Assembly (NCBI GenBank): GCA_024220505.1
Contig: JAKZZE010000021.1
Location: forward strand, 744,001-808,000
DNA: 64,000 nucleotides
Origin: Rhizopus arrhizus
Lineage: Eukaryota; Mucoromycota; Mucoromycetes; Mucorales; Rhizopodaceae
Direction: 5' to 3'
A program made the translations under genes and the position numbers. How positions within the stretch are numbered: the first letter of the stretch is position 1; every line of letters begins with the position of its first letter. The notes beneath the pieces were generated by a model, which made no database searches, was not told the origin of the DNA, and was given only the letters and a program-made list of their open reading frames with translations. This document shows, in pieces, positions 24,901 to 36,829 of the stretch.

Positions 24901-25021
24901 AAAGGGGAAGACTATTGTTTATAAACTAAAAACTTACGGCTAAACTAGACCTTGGTCTTTTAGGTCTTGCTTGTTCAGGTTGTTTAGGTGATTGTTGGCC
25001 ATTGTCAAATATTGTAGCCAT
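21969..25021 (-). CDS. Zn(II)2Cys6 transcription factor with fungal-specific domain
   Basis: Nuclear DNA-binding regulator. Exons 25021-24938 and 24881-21969 give 998 residues. The intron falls directly before the binuclear cluster: CIRCRKKKVKCDFVQPTCGR, then CAIAGLPCSY. A basic/proline linker and a short coiled coil (QLKERMENMQKELANMKK) follow. The fungal-specific transcription-factor domain spans the middle (YIGLAIRMAQDLKFHKK, NKRLWWSAYWLDLCAALESN, RPTMVDDKDCDLEYPV). The C-terminal ~350 residues are low complexity (Asn, Gln, Ser, His) with a Gln/His tract coded by a CAG-type repeat. Target genes cannot be inferred from the neighbours. Confidence 0.92.
22222..22305. repeat. Trinucleotide tract coding Gln/His
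   Basis: An interrupted CTG/TTG run on the plus strand that encodes HQQ-type repeats on the minus strand in the C-terminal region of the Zn2Cys6 factor. Such tracts change length easily. Confidence 0.85.
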
Positions 25022-28000
25022 CCTTTTCCTTGTTATCAAAAATAGAAATAAATGGAAGAAAAAGAAGAAATACAGAAAATAAGAGAAAAAAAGTTTGTTT
25101 AGAATTATATACACGGTGTTTTAAAATGATAAACCAATCACTTCTTTTAAAGCAAAAATAAGGTTGCTTCATCTCAATTAGAAGTGTAGACGGTTTTCTG
25201 TTTAGAAGCTGATTTTTTGTAGGATAAGTTAATTAAAGCTACCATTACTACTTTATCAAATTAAGGCTATATAGTTCTCTCATAAAGTATTCACTTTTTT
25301 CAAAAAAAAAAAAAAAAAGCCGTCTACGCGTACCTACAATACTGTTCTTGATTGTGCTATTACAAAGAACAAATATGGTTGCAAATGTTTATTAGTCTTA
25401 ATAATATGATTTCTTAGTAAGCTTAATAATTTATAACATTTTGATTGTTAATACACACTATGCTTTTAAATATTTCCATAACAATAGACTCAAATCTTAC
25501 TACAACATGCTTTTATGACTCACTGTGCGTGACACTATACGGAAATACTTCCCCAGGCTGATATGGCACATTTGATTCTTCATGTGAATAATAAAGCTTA
25601 TTTCATCTCTGTTTTTTTTTTACTCAAATGCAAATGTAAACGAGCAAACACACTTGGCTATGTTTATTTTGTTTTTAAATCTTCATCACATGTTCTAGTT
25701 TTTAATTCATTAACACTCTTCAACTGTAGCTTTAATTAATCCCGATTCTCCCATGTTTAATAGATGAGCTAGCAGAAGTATTAATTGTAAGAAACCAAGT
25801 GCTGTATGATTCAAAATCATAAATAATTTAAAAAGCAATAACGATAAAAAAAAAAGAACAGGATATACTACGACAGAAGAATACAATCTTTTTTATATAA
25901 AGAAATATATACAAAAAAGCTAAATACAGGACAAATATCATTCTTTTAATGGTGTCTTTCATGAAGAGAACACTGCAATTGTTTGTACAAATCATGAATG
26001 CTAAAATAAGTTTGGCCTTTAACATGAATAACTCGACATCTGATTTTTAATTTTGATAATAATAATAATAGAAGTAAAATAACCGGATTTATGCTAAAAA
26101 TGGGTGCTTTCATAATAAATACAATTTGAAATATTCGCGTTTCTCAGCTATGCTGACCAAATTGAGCCTAATATAAACCTTATAACCAACAAAACTAAGC
26201 AATTCATATTTTTATAAAAGGCTAACAAAAAGCTTAGCATTTTGCTTATGCAAAGCCAAATTTATATATAATGAATGATATTGATTCAATTGACATTTTT
26301 AGTTCTTTAAAGGGATTTATTCAACCAACTTAGTGATTAATACATTTTCTTATTATCAGTTATTCATTCAATAGATTTCCACCCTGAAACGATTTCCTGC
26401 GTCTTTTCTTACTATTCCACTAAATATAAATTGCCTTTCATTACTTTTAGTTCTGAATTAACTCATGTATTTCATTTAAATATTCCTATATGTATTTGCC
26501 ATACTTTACTCATGATAAGTAATATAAAGGATCGTTCTCTTTTCAGAAGCACACTATTATTCACATGGATGCCTCTTCTTCTTGTTTTACTGTAAAGTCT
26601 ACTGATAACATCAATCAACACGGAAAAAAGGTGCTGATTGAATTGATCCAATACAGCTGACACTAATTGTGATATTACTGGCAAAATTTTTAATATACAT
26701 ATGTATATTATTGCAAACCTGGCCCTGAAACGACTTGACATACGCGCTATTAATGAAGACACCGACAAATTCTCTCGTTTTTAAGGCAAAGCATGATCAG
26801 TTTAATTGATGGGACGAGAGGAAACGGCATATACATCCTTTCTGATATTGTACGGGAAACTAAAGGTCCTTACTCTATGAACACTTCGTAGTGTATGGGA
26901 TGCTTGGATACCAGTAGATTAAAAACTAGTACTCAAGACAATAGCTTGTTTTCAATGTGGTTAAGCTAACAAGAATTATATACTGCCTGCTACATTTCTA
27001 AACTTTGCAGCGGAAATATAATTATTTATTTCAAAAGGTAAACACATAATTATTTTGTAAAATAGCTTTTAAATATCACTGACTAAATAGCAAGTAGAGG
27101 GATTTGCAAGAAATAGATGAAACAATCAAGATTATACAAAAGCATAGATAAAGAGATACGTAGTTCAAGTGTTGGAGACAATTCAGTATAGCTCTATGAA
27201 TGGGAAAAAATTATAAACTAGTTACAGTGAGTAAAAAAAAAAATGCTAAATTTATGCTGCAAAACAATCGAACATCTTTGAAGTAATTAGCAAAATCATA
27301 ATTTATATAATTACTGCAACATTGTTTAACTGTTTAATCGTAAAAAATCAAAAAATGCGATTGCTAAGTAATCTTCCATGATTATCTTTTTTATGAAACT
27401 TAGTAGATGGATTTGAATTATTTCTGATTGCCTGACGATTAGAAGCAATTAAATTCCGTTATTATTCTTGTAAATAAAGCATACAGTTTTAAAAGAATGG
27501 TATTACTTGTTATTAAAAATAAACGTTTGATATTTTAATGTTTAAACTATAACTACTAAGGGGTGTAATAAACAATAATTACTTATAGTCTTCAGGTATT
27601 AACAGAATGCAGCTGTAAATATTTTTATACTGTGTGACTGTTATATAAAAACATAGTAAATTATAACAGTAATAAACTTTCAAGCAAGGATAGAAGAAAA
27701 AAAGCAATAAATTATGTTACTGCAAATAGGAAGTCTGTGAATTAAATGCAAGAAGAGCCGAGAAAAAAGAGAAAGCTTTGCTTACTTATAATAATCGTTC
27801 TAACAAAAGGTTTTAATTATATTAAAAACGCACCCATTTGGCGGCCAAAAAGCAAACTAACCAAGGAGAACTGGGTTTCATGTATAACACAAAGAAACAT
27901 ATTGAACTCACTCGTATATCCACCTCACAGGTCTTAAATACTCTTGATTTATATTCACTTTCTTTTATTAATTAAAAGACCACAATAGAAAACACTTGAT

Positions 28001-28305
28001 TTGTATTTTTTGATTTACCAGTAAAAACATAACCCAAGGCTAGAAAGATTTAGTATTTTTATGCCGAAGTCAACTTGATTGACCGTATGCGTCTCCTTAA
28101 ATTATATTTTCAATACTGTCAAGACCTTATTTAAAGAATCAGATGCAAATTTGTCAAGTAATAACTTTGCTAGGTTTTATTCCACTTAAAAATACTTTTT
28201 AAGGTAAAAACTTGTATTTTTGCCGGATTCTACTAAAAGCGATTCATCACTTGCCTATATATTCCACTCTGCATTTTTTTTTTCTACTTTACTTTTGGCA
28301 TACAT
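25022..28305. other. Long intergenic stretch, no gene seen
   Basis: 3.3 kb, strongly AT-rich. It holds an A run near 25300 and short ORFs (for example 26472-26768 minus, 27746-27937 plus) with no conserved features. The first few hundred bases are the promoter of the Zn2Cys6 factor; the last hundred contain a TATA-like tatatattcc before the acyltransferase start. Confidence 0.55.
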
Positions 28306-29733
28306 ATGAATTTGATGTTTACTGGTGGTGAACAAAGAGCAACTTTATCACCACTTGCTTACTTTGCCTTATCTGCAGCACCTGGTGTTTCTCTTTTATT
28401 TCTTACCATTTTTCCCAATAACAAGGTATCAAGAGTCACTAAGCAGGCTTTATCGATCCCATTACTACTTACACTATTTTTTATTCCTTTTGGTTTTACC
28501 AGTGGTCATAAAAGTAACTCAGACACCTTTGATCTCTGCAATATCTAACCATTTTTTACTAATTTTTTTTTTCTGATTCACTCACTGTAGCTGCTGATCT
28601 CTTTGTTGCCACTGCTAGCTACAACACATGGCTGAGATTTATGGGTCTATTTTGGGTTGATCCTCTTGTAGAAAACAAACCTGTCTACGCAACAGCAAGA
28701 AGTCTATGGATAGAGTTCTGGAGTTCCATGAGGAAATTTCCTGATCCAGCAAGGGATAAAAAAAAGGACTTAAAAGATGAAAGCCCAATTGTGTATAAAA
28801 AAGATAAGGTATGTTTGAAAAGGAGGTTACTTATGTGATTTAAACACTTTATAAGAAATTCTACCATCTTATTTTCTATATGATTGGCAATTTGTTATAC
28901 ATAGATATCTTTTCAGCTTGGATGACTTCTTTCTCAGCAAAAGAAGCTAGTGCTATGCCTTTTGAAAGACCGTTCCTCTTTTTTTTTTACTATGTAATAG
29001 CTCTTTCACTTACTTCTTCTGCTTTCAACTGCTATGGGTACGTGTTGCAGATGTTTTATTGTATCTTTTTGGAAGGTGGTTCATATTCTTCTGGTAAAAA
29101 TAAAGTGAAAAAAGGAGAATAAAGAGATAACTCATTCGTCAAACATCAATACCAGAACAATGGCGCTCATTGCTAGATTATCCATTTACGGCAGATTCCA
29201 TGCATGATTTTTGGTCTAACCGTTGGCATCAATTGTACAGAACAACCTGGAAAGCCATACCCTTCCGGCCTGTGCGTGTCCTTGTTACTCGAATACTATC
29301 TAAGTTCATGAAAGATCCAAAATCTATCGCTTTCGCTACAGCTACTGTTTCTGTCTTTATGGCTTCTGCATTCATGCATGAATATCCTGTAGCCGCTTTA
29401 CATGGTTGGTCGGTTTACAGACGTCTTTTTATGGGAGAACAATGTATTTTCTTCGCTCTTCATAGTATTGTTATCCTATTGGAACCTTTATTTGCTCACA
29501 CAATTGGAAACAAATTGCCTTTAAAGTTTAGATCGTCTTCTCTATGTAGATTGCTCCGTGGTTTCTATGCTCTTATGGTAGGATGTGTTACATATTACTA
29601 TATTATGAATGGATTTGTGATGACCGAATTCTATCGCGAAAACCCAGTGAAGTTTTTTGGTCCAACTATATTGGCAAAAGTACGTGAGACACCTGCCCTT
29701 CTCCCATATTTTGGTAGTTATGTTTACTCATAA
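28306..29733 (+). CDS. Wax-synthase-like membrane O-acyltransferase
   Basis: Integral membrane acyltransferase of the wax synthase (MBOAT_2) type. Exons 28306-28513, 28591-28808, 28856-29093 and 29156-29733 give 413 residues. Multiple hydrophobic spans surround the family signature: SMHDFWSNRWHQLYRTTWK, and then the conserved histidine in a hydrophobic helix, MASAFMHEYPVAALHG. Upstream sequence TASYNTWLRFMGLFWVDP is also typical. It probably transfers acyl groups to an alcohol, sterol or similar lipid in the ER; the substrate cannot be read from sequence. The intron after HK was placed so that translation avoids the stop in the unspliced frame. The gene lies in tandem with the Eaf3 homologue, 113 bp upstream of its start codon. 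Confidence 0.87.
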
Positions 29734-29846
29734 TTATTTTTCACATTAATTTTAATAAATTGCCCCGCGTTATGTAGTCACTGACGACTCAAAAAAGAGA
29801 TTCAGCAGTTCTGCACATGCAGAACATTTTTAATTAATTTATAAAA

Positions 29847-30905
29847 ATGGTTAAAGAACAAAAAGATTTTAGCTTTGACCAAGACGAAAAAGTACTATGT
29901 TATCACGGCCCTTTTATATATGAAGCCAAGGTATACTTGTTCTATACGTCAAGAATTCATATTAATGTCCCAATTTAGATTATTAAAAGGGAAAAGAAAG
30001 AAGAAGACGATCAAGAAGTCAATTTGTACTTTGTGCATTATAAAGGCTGGAAACAGACGTAAATCCTAAAATAATGTATTTTTATGCATGTTCAAATTTA
30101 TTTATTTATATGACATAGTTGGGATGAATGGGTTACTGAAGACAGAGTTATGAAATACACAGAAAGCAACCGCCAAAAACAAAGACAACTGCAAGAAATG
30201 AATGCGCGATCAAAAACATCACGAAATGCCACAAGAGATCCAGTGGAAGCTAAAAGTAGGAAAAGATATCGCGACTCTGATATTGACAGACAAAGAACTG
30301 ATGATGAGACAAAAAAGTCAGATTTCAAGATTACGATGCCAGAATCACTAAAAGGCATTCTAGTTGATGATTGGGAAAATGTTACCAAAAACCGGCTTAT
30401 CTTAAATATTCCAGGCGAATACACTGTAGATAGAATTTTGGATGATTATGAAAGTCAATACCCAATGTAAGCTATAAATTGAATTTTTGTTGATGATTGT
30501 GTTGTATAAATCTATTGTGACTATAGAAAAGATGACATATTAGATGAATTTATACAAGGAATACGATTGTATTTCAATAAGACCTTGAGTACCTTATTGC
30601 TTTACCGAAATGAATATCAGCAGTACTTTGAAGTTTGTACAGGTAAAGATCCAAGTAGTGTTTATGGCTCAGAACATTTGCTTCGTTTATTTGGTAAAAT
30701 ATCACTCCTTCCATGTGAAAAAGAGCTCAAGAATACTGATATATATTCTTTAGTTGAAATACCTAATTTGATGGGGCAATCAAGCTTCGATATGGAAACG
30801 CAGAATGATTTGAAGAATCGATTCGAGGAATTTTTAACTTTTATGCATGAACATGAAAAAGACTATTTTTTGAATGATTATCAGTCAAACTCAAGTGAAC
30901 AATAA
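29847..30905 (+). CDS. Eaf3 / MRG15 chromodomain and MRG-domain protein
   Basis: Chromatin reader shared by NuA4 acetyltransferase and Rpd3S-type deacetylase complexes, by homology. Exons 29847-29930, 29979-30058, 30119-30466 and 30527-30905 give 296 residues. The N-terminal chromodomain reads DEKVLCYHGPFIYEAKII...FVHYKGWKQTWDEWVTEDRV, with the aromatic-cage YKGW and WDEW motifs. A basic linker follows, then the MRG domain: MPESLKGILVDDWE, YTVDRILDDYE, FNKTLSTLLLYRNEYQQY, SEHLLRLFGKI. Length and domain order agree with fungal Eaf3. It converges on the leucyl-tRNA synthetase gene with 67 bp between stops, and AATAAA lies at 30907-30912. Confidence 0.93.
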
Positions 30906-30906
30906 T

Positions 30907-30912
30907 AATAAA
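30907..30912 (+). terminator. AATAAA polyadenylation signal of the Eaf3 homologue
   Basis: Canonical hexamer directly after the stop codon within the 67-bp convergent gap. Placement this close to the stop implies a very short 3' UTR, so it may not be the one used. Confidence 0.4.
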
Positions 30913-30972
30913 GACGTTGAATTATATAAAAAATTATGTGTTTATTTTAATATCTAATAAAGAAAAAAGCAT

Positions 30973-33900
30973 TTACTCTTTAGATTCATTCTTGAAACTG
31001 AATGAAGGAACACCTGGGACAGCACTTTCAGCGGTCTTGATATACTCTTCAGGCCATTGATCATGTCCAAGAATTGAAATAGTGTGGAAACCAAGGGCTC
31101 GCTTAAGTTCATCCACAGCCTTTTCAAGAGTTTCAATTTCGTTAAAGATCAAAGTACGGTTAAAGGCAACAGGGCCCTCCTTGGTAATAAGTTTCTTCTG
31201 CTCTTGAATGAAAGGCATGACCTTCTTATCCTTCAACATGCCTTGAGCACCCAATTCTTGACGAATCTTTACGTCATCAAATTCACCATTGTTATAGTGG
31301 GCTTTCATTACGTTCAAACTGGCTTCTTGCCATTCAGGGAACTTTGTAGCAACAAAAATTTTAAGTGATTTAGGCTCACTTGGTTTATATTCAGATTCAG
31401 CAGCCTTTCCCTTCTTCTTCTTTTTGATCAAGTTAAGTTCAGCATCACGAATTGCTTTCGTGGTTCTACGAATATAACGAGTAGCAGCTTCAAGGGATTC
31501 ATCTACAGGAGCACTAGGCTTAGGGAATGGTGCACTCACAACCAAACCTTCCTTCTTCAAGACTGTTCCCCATACGTGTTCAGACCAGTGAGGAGTGATA
31601 GGAGACAAAAGCAGAGCTTGGATTTCGATATAACGCATAATAAGATCCTTGTGCATACCAGCTTCAGTACAAGCGACTTGATAGGCATCCTTAGCAGCTT
31701 GGAACTCGTAGACGCCATATTTGAGAACTTCACGATAGTAAGTGGCATCGTAAGCTGCTTCAGTTAAACCAATCAACTTGTTCATTTCGTTTACAAAAAT
31801 CTTGTCAAAGAATGTGAATTCGCCTGTACGAAGAGTGTCAGCTTTAGCAACTTGCTCTTCAGACCATTCCAAAAGAGTATAAAGACGCAAAATGGCAGCA
31901 TTGGCTGTGGCATCTTCAAAATTGGCATCTTCTACAGAGTCACCAGCATCAGCGAGAGCAAAACGAGTGGCATCAGCACCATACTTGATGACAGCATCGC
32001 TCATGGTCATGAAGTTACCGGTACTCTTGGACATCTTCTTGGAATCAAGCAACAAGTGACCGTTGGAACGGACACCTTGAGGCCATTTGTCTTCGGGGAA
32101 GATAGCAGTGTGGTTGTAAAGGAAAAATGTCAAGTGATTAGGAACAAGATCCTTACCGGAGGCACGAAGATCCAAGGGATAGAAATACTCATATTCACGT
32201 CTCAAACGATCCAAAGTAGTTTGGGGCACCCCACAATCAGCAGGATATTCACCAAGTCTGAAAATGTAGTTCCAAACGCTATCAGTCATTTGCTCAGCAG
32301 TAATGCCAGCAGAACCAACACTACTACCCTTCAAATCGTTATGCAAGAGGTGAGCAACAGTATAGTAGGCCATGTAAATGGTAGAGTCTGAAAGAGATTC
32401 AACCAAGAACTGTTCATCCCAAGGTAACTTAGTACCAAGACCGAAGCTACGGGCACAAGCCCATTTGTTGAGCCAGTCCAAGACTTGTTCAAATTGATGT
32501 CTTGTTTCAATAGTATATGTATTCATTTGAGACAAGCATTTTTTAGTCTTAGCCTTCCATTCTTCTTCACCATAATCAATGTACCATTGATCCAAAAGAG
32601 CAACAACACATTCATCACCAGAACGGGACATAACAAGACCTTCAGGTTCATTGTAAACAAAGGCTTCCTTGGAGTTGATTAAGATTTCTTTAACCTTGTT
32701 CTTAGCTTCTTGAACCGCCATACCGCTAAATTCACCAATACACATAACACCTTGATAGAATGCTTCCTTATAAGCGAGCTCCTTGGCTTCAGCGAGTTGG
32801 ACACGATCCTTTTGAGAATTGATTTTTTTGATTTCGCAAAGCTTAGGTGCAGTAAGATTACCATAAGAAGGTGTCTCGATAAGAGGAATAGGATCGAATG
32901 CAACCCATTCAGCCTTAATGTTGTAGTAATCAGGTTTTTTCTTAAGATCACATAAGGTAGCATAATCGTCGGGAGAATCAGATGGAACGGATGTAACAAC
33001 ACCAGTACCCTTGGTAGATAAAACATTATCCATAGGAAGTACATAAACGGCGGAATATTGACTCAAAGGAGCGTGAATCTTTGTGCCCACAATGGATTTG
33101 CCGTCAATCTCAGCAAGCTTTTCAACAGAACCTTCCTTTGCAAAAATCTTTTGATAGGCCATATTACGAGCAGCACGTTCAGTAACAACAAAGGCTTCGT
33201 TTTCGTTTACTTTGTAAACACCATATTTAATATCTGTACCAACAAAACAGTTTGTTTGACCATACATAGTTTCAGGTCTAAGGGTGGCGGCAACCAAATA
33301 AATCTTCTTTCCTTTAAGATTGTCATTGCTAGCAACCAATGCTTCCTTGGCAGCATCAGACCATTCAAGGACTTCCATCTTAATACCTGTGTACTCTTGG
33401 GGACCTACACCTTCACCAGAAGCACGATCGTGATCCATACAAGGTTGTTTGTCGATAATAGAGTAAATAGTATAACGTTCACCAAATTTGATCTTTTGCA
33501 TCTCTCTCAACTTTCTCATTTGCCAGCGAACAAAGGAATCATAGTAAGGGTTGGCATCTGTAGTGATAAAAGCACGTCTCCAATCAACCTTTGCACCAAA
33601 AGCATTCATATCAGAGATTGTTTGAGGAGGGAAGAATTCGGTCCAGTAATAAGGATCAGAAAACTTGTGGATTTCGGTAATAGGAATTCCCAAAGAGAGC
33701 ATAATTTGAAATTGGTAGGTCACATTACCAGTTTTAGCAGCAACCTTACTCTTTACATTTTTGTTGACTTCAGTTTTCTTTTCAGCTTCCTTTGCTTCAT
33801 CGTACTTTTCAAAGTTCTTGCCAAACATCTCAATTTCACGAGTGAGTTTATCCGCACATGCCTACAGTAATGTTCATTTAAATAAAACAAGGTCTCGGGT

Positions 33901-34306
33901 TATGCTAGTATCATACTGCTTACCTTGATGGGCATACCAGTACAGTGAAAACCTTGAGGAAGTAAAGCTCTTCTACCCTTCATACGCTCATAACCAATAC
34001 AGAATTCGACTTTAGAGAAAGTAAAAGCATGTCCCAAGTGAAGACGGCCGTTCATGTAAGGATAAGGCATACAAGCCATGTATTTTGGATGAGTTTTATG
34101 AAGGTCTTCATAGTTGGGGTGTTCTTCAATAGTGGGAGCATTAATTTCAAAAGCTTTTTCATTATCCCAAAGAGCACGAGCCTTGCCTTCAAACTCACGA
34201 AGAGCATCACGCTTAGCTGTCTAATTTTTTGTTTTCAAGGTTAGTTAGGATGAATAAAAAGTGTTCTGTGCTTTTAGTTTTTTACTTTAGGTGCTTCAGT
34301 TGACAT
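30973..34306 (-). CDS. Cytosolic leucyl-tRNA synthetase
   Basis: Charges tRNA-Leu in the cytosol. Exons 34306-34286, 34220-33924 and 33861-30973 give 1068 residues, the normal size of the eukaryotic cytosolic enzyme. Class I signatures: the HIGH motif as PYPYMNGRLHLGHAF and the KMSKS loop as LLLDSKKMSKSTGNF. The CP1 editing region contains TLRPETMYGQTNCFVG and the downstream TGVVTSVPSDSPDDY, so editing looks intact. The anticodon-binding and C-terminal domains follow (SPITPHWSEHVW near the end of the helical bundle). The first exon codes only seven residues (MSTEAPK). No targeting peptide is visible, consistent with a cytosolic enzyme. Confidence 0.97.
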
Positions 34307-34732
34307 TTGTTCAAGGGGTTACTGAATAAAAAAAAAAGGTTTTATGTTTTCGATAATCGGAAAACCAAATTAGGGTATTGTTAGTGGCTTGGATATTGTA
34401 TAGAAACATAAAAGAAACCAATGGTTGTCAATAAAAATAAGGCATGAAGCAATAATTGATTTGAGTATATATGCTATTTGACTCGTACAATTAGGTAGTT
34501 GTAATATTGATTTACAAACAGTCGAATGACAACTGTTATTTGCCGTACATCAAATGTTGAGTCAGGTTTATTCATTGATTTCATTGGTTGTGGATTTTTT
34601 TAAAAGGGAAATAGTCAAGATACGGTTTGGATGATTTTTTGTCTAGATATGTCATAAGGCCCAGCTCTTAAATAATTTCATGTATCCACACTATGCATGA
34701 TTTAGCTTTAATAAAACGCCTTTATTATTGCT
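34307..34732. other. Promoter region of leucyl-tRNA synthetase; no gene
   Basis: 426 bp between the synthetase start and the end of the upstream Swi3 gene, both on the minus strand. No further structure is recognised. Confidence 0.5.
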
Positions 34733-36569
34733 TTATGACATATTAAAAGCACTACTTGAAACAGGTTTATCTGACTCCATTAATGGTTGATATTGAGACA
34801 CCAACGTTTCAATTGAACTCGCCAAAACATTTGCTTGCTTTTCCATTTCTTCATGCTCATTCTCTAGAGAAGTTTCTAATGCATCATATTGTTGAAGTTT
34901 TAGTGATAGTTTTTCAACTGTTGTTTTTACTGCCAGTCTTGCCCAATGCTGAATTTCTTCGTTTTCGTAGCTTGCCAATTTTCGAGCCGTTTCAACAGCG
35001 GCTTCTAATGCAGATATAGTGGCCTTTTTCATTGTGTCTTTAGAAAAAGCTTCTGCAACTTCTTCAGATTGCTCGCATTCTTTTTTGTCCATATTCACGT
35101 CCTCTTCTTTTATACAATTCATGTCTACCTCCTCTTTGACTTTGGTTGATGTTGCGTTACTATCCTCTCCTAATTTCATTAATATTTGCAGTGCTGATTT
35201 TGCAGCTGCTGATGCCACGCCGCTATTAATATGTCCTGATAAAAATGCAATGATTGCCATGACTGGGTTAGGTGTAGTACCAAATGGTATTTCCTCTAAC
35301 TCCATTTGTGTCGGCCGTGTAGACAAAAATTCATCATTGATGGGCAACTGCAGGAATTGAGTAATGCATTGCTCCTTTGTTCTACTACCGACATGCTCAG
35401 AGATCAACAACCAGTCATCATCATATTTCTCAACCCCTTCCAACAATTTCAATATTTCCATGTCTGTCCACTCCTCTTCCATATTCAAATCAGCCCCTGA
35501 TTCATCCACACGTAAAAAGTCTCCACTTGAAAGCGCTGCAGAGAACTTGCCTTCCAAGAAGCAATCGATACAGGCTTGGACATTTTTAAACTTCAATGAT
35601 TGATATCTTATTTCACTACAGTCTGTATGACATGTGCTGCATTCGTATTTTTTCCTACTGTCAGCATTCAAAGGATCTTCAACAGAAAGGTCCCATGATT
35701 CTCTAGTTTTCTTTGTTTCTGAAACATCATAGACCAAGTTTTTTAAATACTGTAAATCCGCTTTGTTAATATCTTTAAAATCTCTTTGTGAATGAGGAAG
35801 TAGTTGAGCTTCAGGACTGCTTTCGATATATGGATCAAATATTCTTCTACGTGGATCAGCCTATTTTTTTTTTCTTCTAATCAGTACTCTGCAAAAGTGT
35901 ATGTAATTTAATTTAAGCTTACGATTGTATTGATTAACTTGTTTGATTCTAAAAAATTATGAATTCTGACTAAAATAAATAAATCTATGTTTGGTAATTT
36001 TGATTTGCAAGATGACACTGTCAAGTAATAGTCTGCATTGGCTCTGTAACTTTCAATGATAGTATTTCTAAAAATAATGTAATCATTTGGTGTCATCGTT
36101 CCATTTTCAAAGAATTCGAGTACAGCTAATTTTTCAACATCGTGAATAGTTGAGCTGTCGAACCATTCTGGAATGTGTAGTTCTTCATAGTTGTATGGTT
36201 CCGCTTTTAATAAATTTGAAATGTCTGCAGTTGGATGGTTAAAAAAAACCTTTTTTTTTTTTTTTGCACATTTGTTTCTTTAATACCTTCTGAATTCACA
36301 CTTTCTGTATTTTGAGTTTTTACTGATGTTGGTTGTTCTATCTGTGCTGCTGTAAACTGTGAAATGTTTGTAATATCGCCATTTAAATAAGGTTCAAATT
36401 CATTCTTTCTTTGTCGACTGCCTTGTTGTGGTCTTTCTGATTCAATATCTCTTATGCGAACAGAAGGCTCATGGCCAGGATTATGGATTGATATAATCAT
36501 GTCGGTATTTACTGATGAGTCCTTGAAAGAAGAGAAGTCGGGAGAAACAAACGCGTTGCTTGTTGTCAT
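34733..36569 (-). CDS. SWI/SNF-RSC subunit Swi3/Rsc8 (SMARCC family)
   Basis: Core scaffold of SWI/SNF-type chromatin remodellers. Exons 36569-36287, 36224-35923 and 35860-34733 give 570 residues. After a polar N-terminus comes the SWIRM domain (HIPEWFDSSTIHDVEKLAVL, MTPNDYIIFRNTIIESYR, IDLFILVRIHNFLE). A Cys-rich ZZ-type finger follows (YECSTCHTDCSEIRY...ACIDCF), then a SANT domain (EEWTDMEILKLLEGVEKYDD, DWLLISEHVGSRTKEQCI). The C-terminal region has FGTTPNPVMAIIAFLSG and a long coiled coil, the leucine-zipper-like dimerisation part. The first intron (62 bp) contains an A15 run; read unspliced it looks like a frameshift, but GAAG|GTATT...CTGCAG|ACATT restores frame. Confidence 0.93.
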
Positions 36570-36829
36570 ATTATACTATCGATGTATTTAATAATGATAA
36601 TAAAAAAAAAAGAATAGATGCTTTTCAAGAAAACTTTTACAAATAGATAATTTAGACTCCGACGTAATATAAAAGCAAGGTTTTTGATACTTTCAAGCAT
36701 TATAAACCAAATTCAGTCTACAAGATTTTGCGCATCAGGCTTTTTTATATCTTTTTTTTATTTCATATAGTTATTTAAAGCATTGGTTGCAGAGCTGAAG
36801 ATTTGTTAAAAAAAACCCCATAGGAGTGG

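Noticed and set aside
26472..26768. 98-codon minus-strand ORF in the 25-28 kb gap
   Set aside because: No signal, motif or splice context; consistent with chance or very old repeat DNA.
33058..33870. 270-codon plus-strand ORF
   Set aside because: Lies entirely antisense to the leucyl-tRNA synthetase coding exon and has no family features.
36229..36290. Apparent frameshift at a homopolymer in the Swi3 gene
   Set aside because: Explained by a normal 62-bp intron with GT..AG ends and matching phase.
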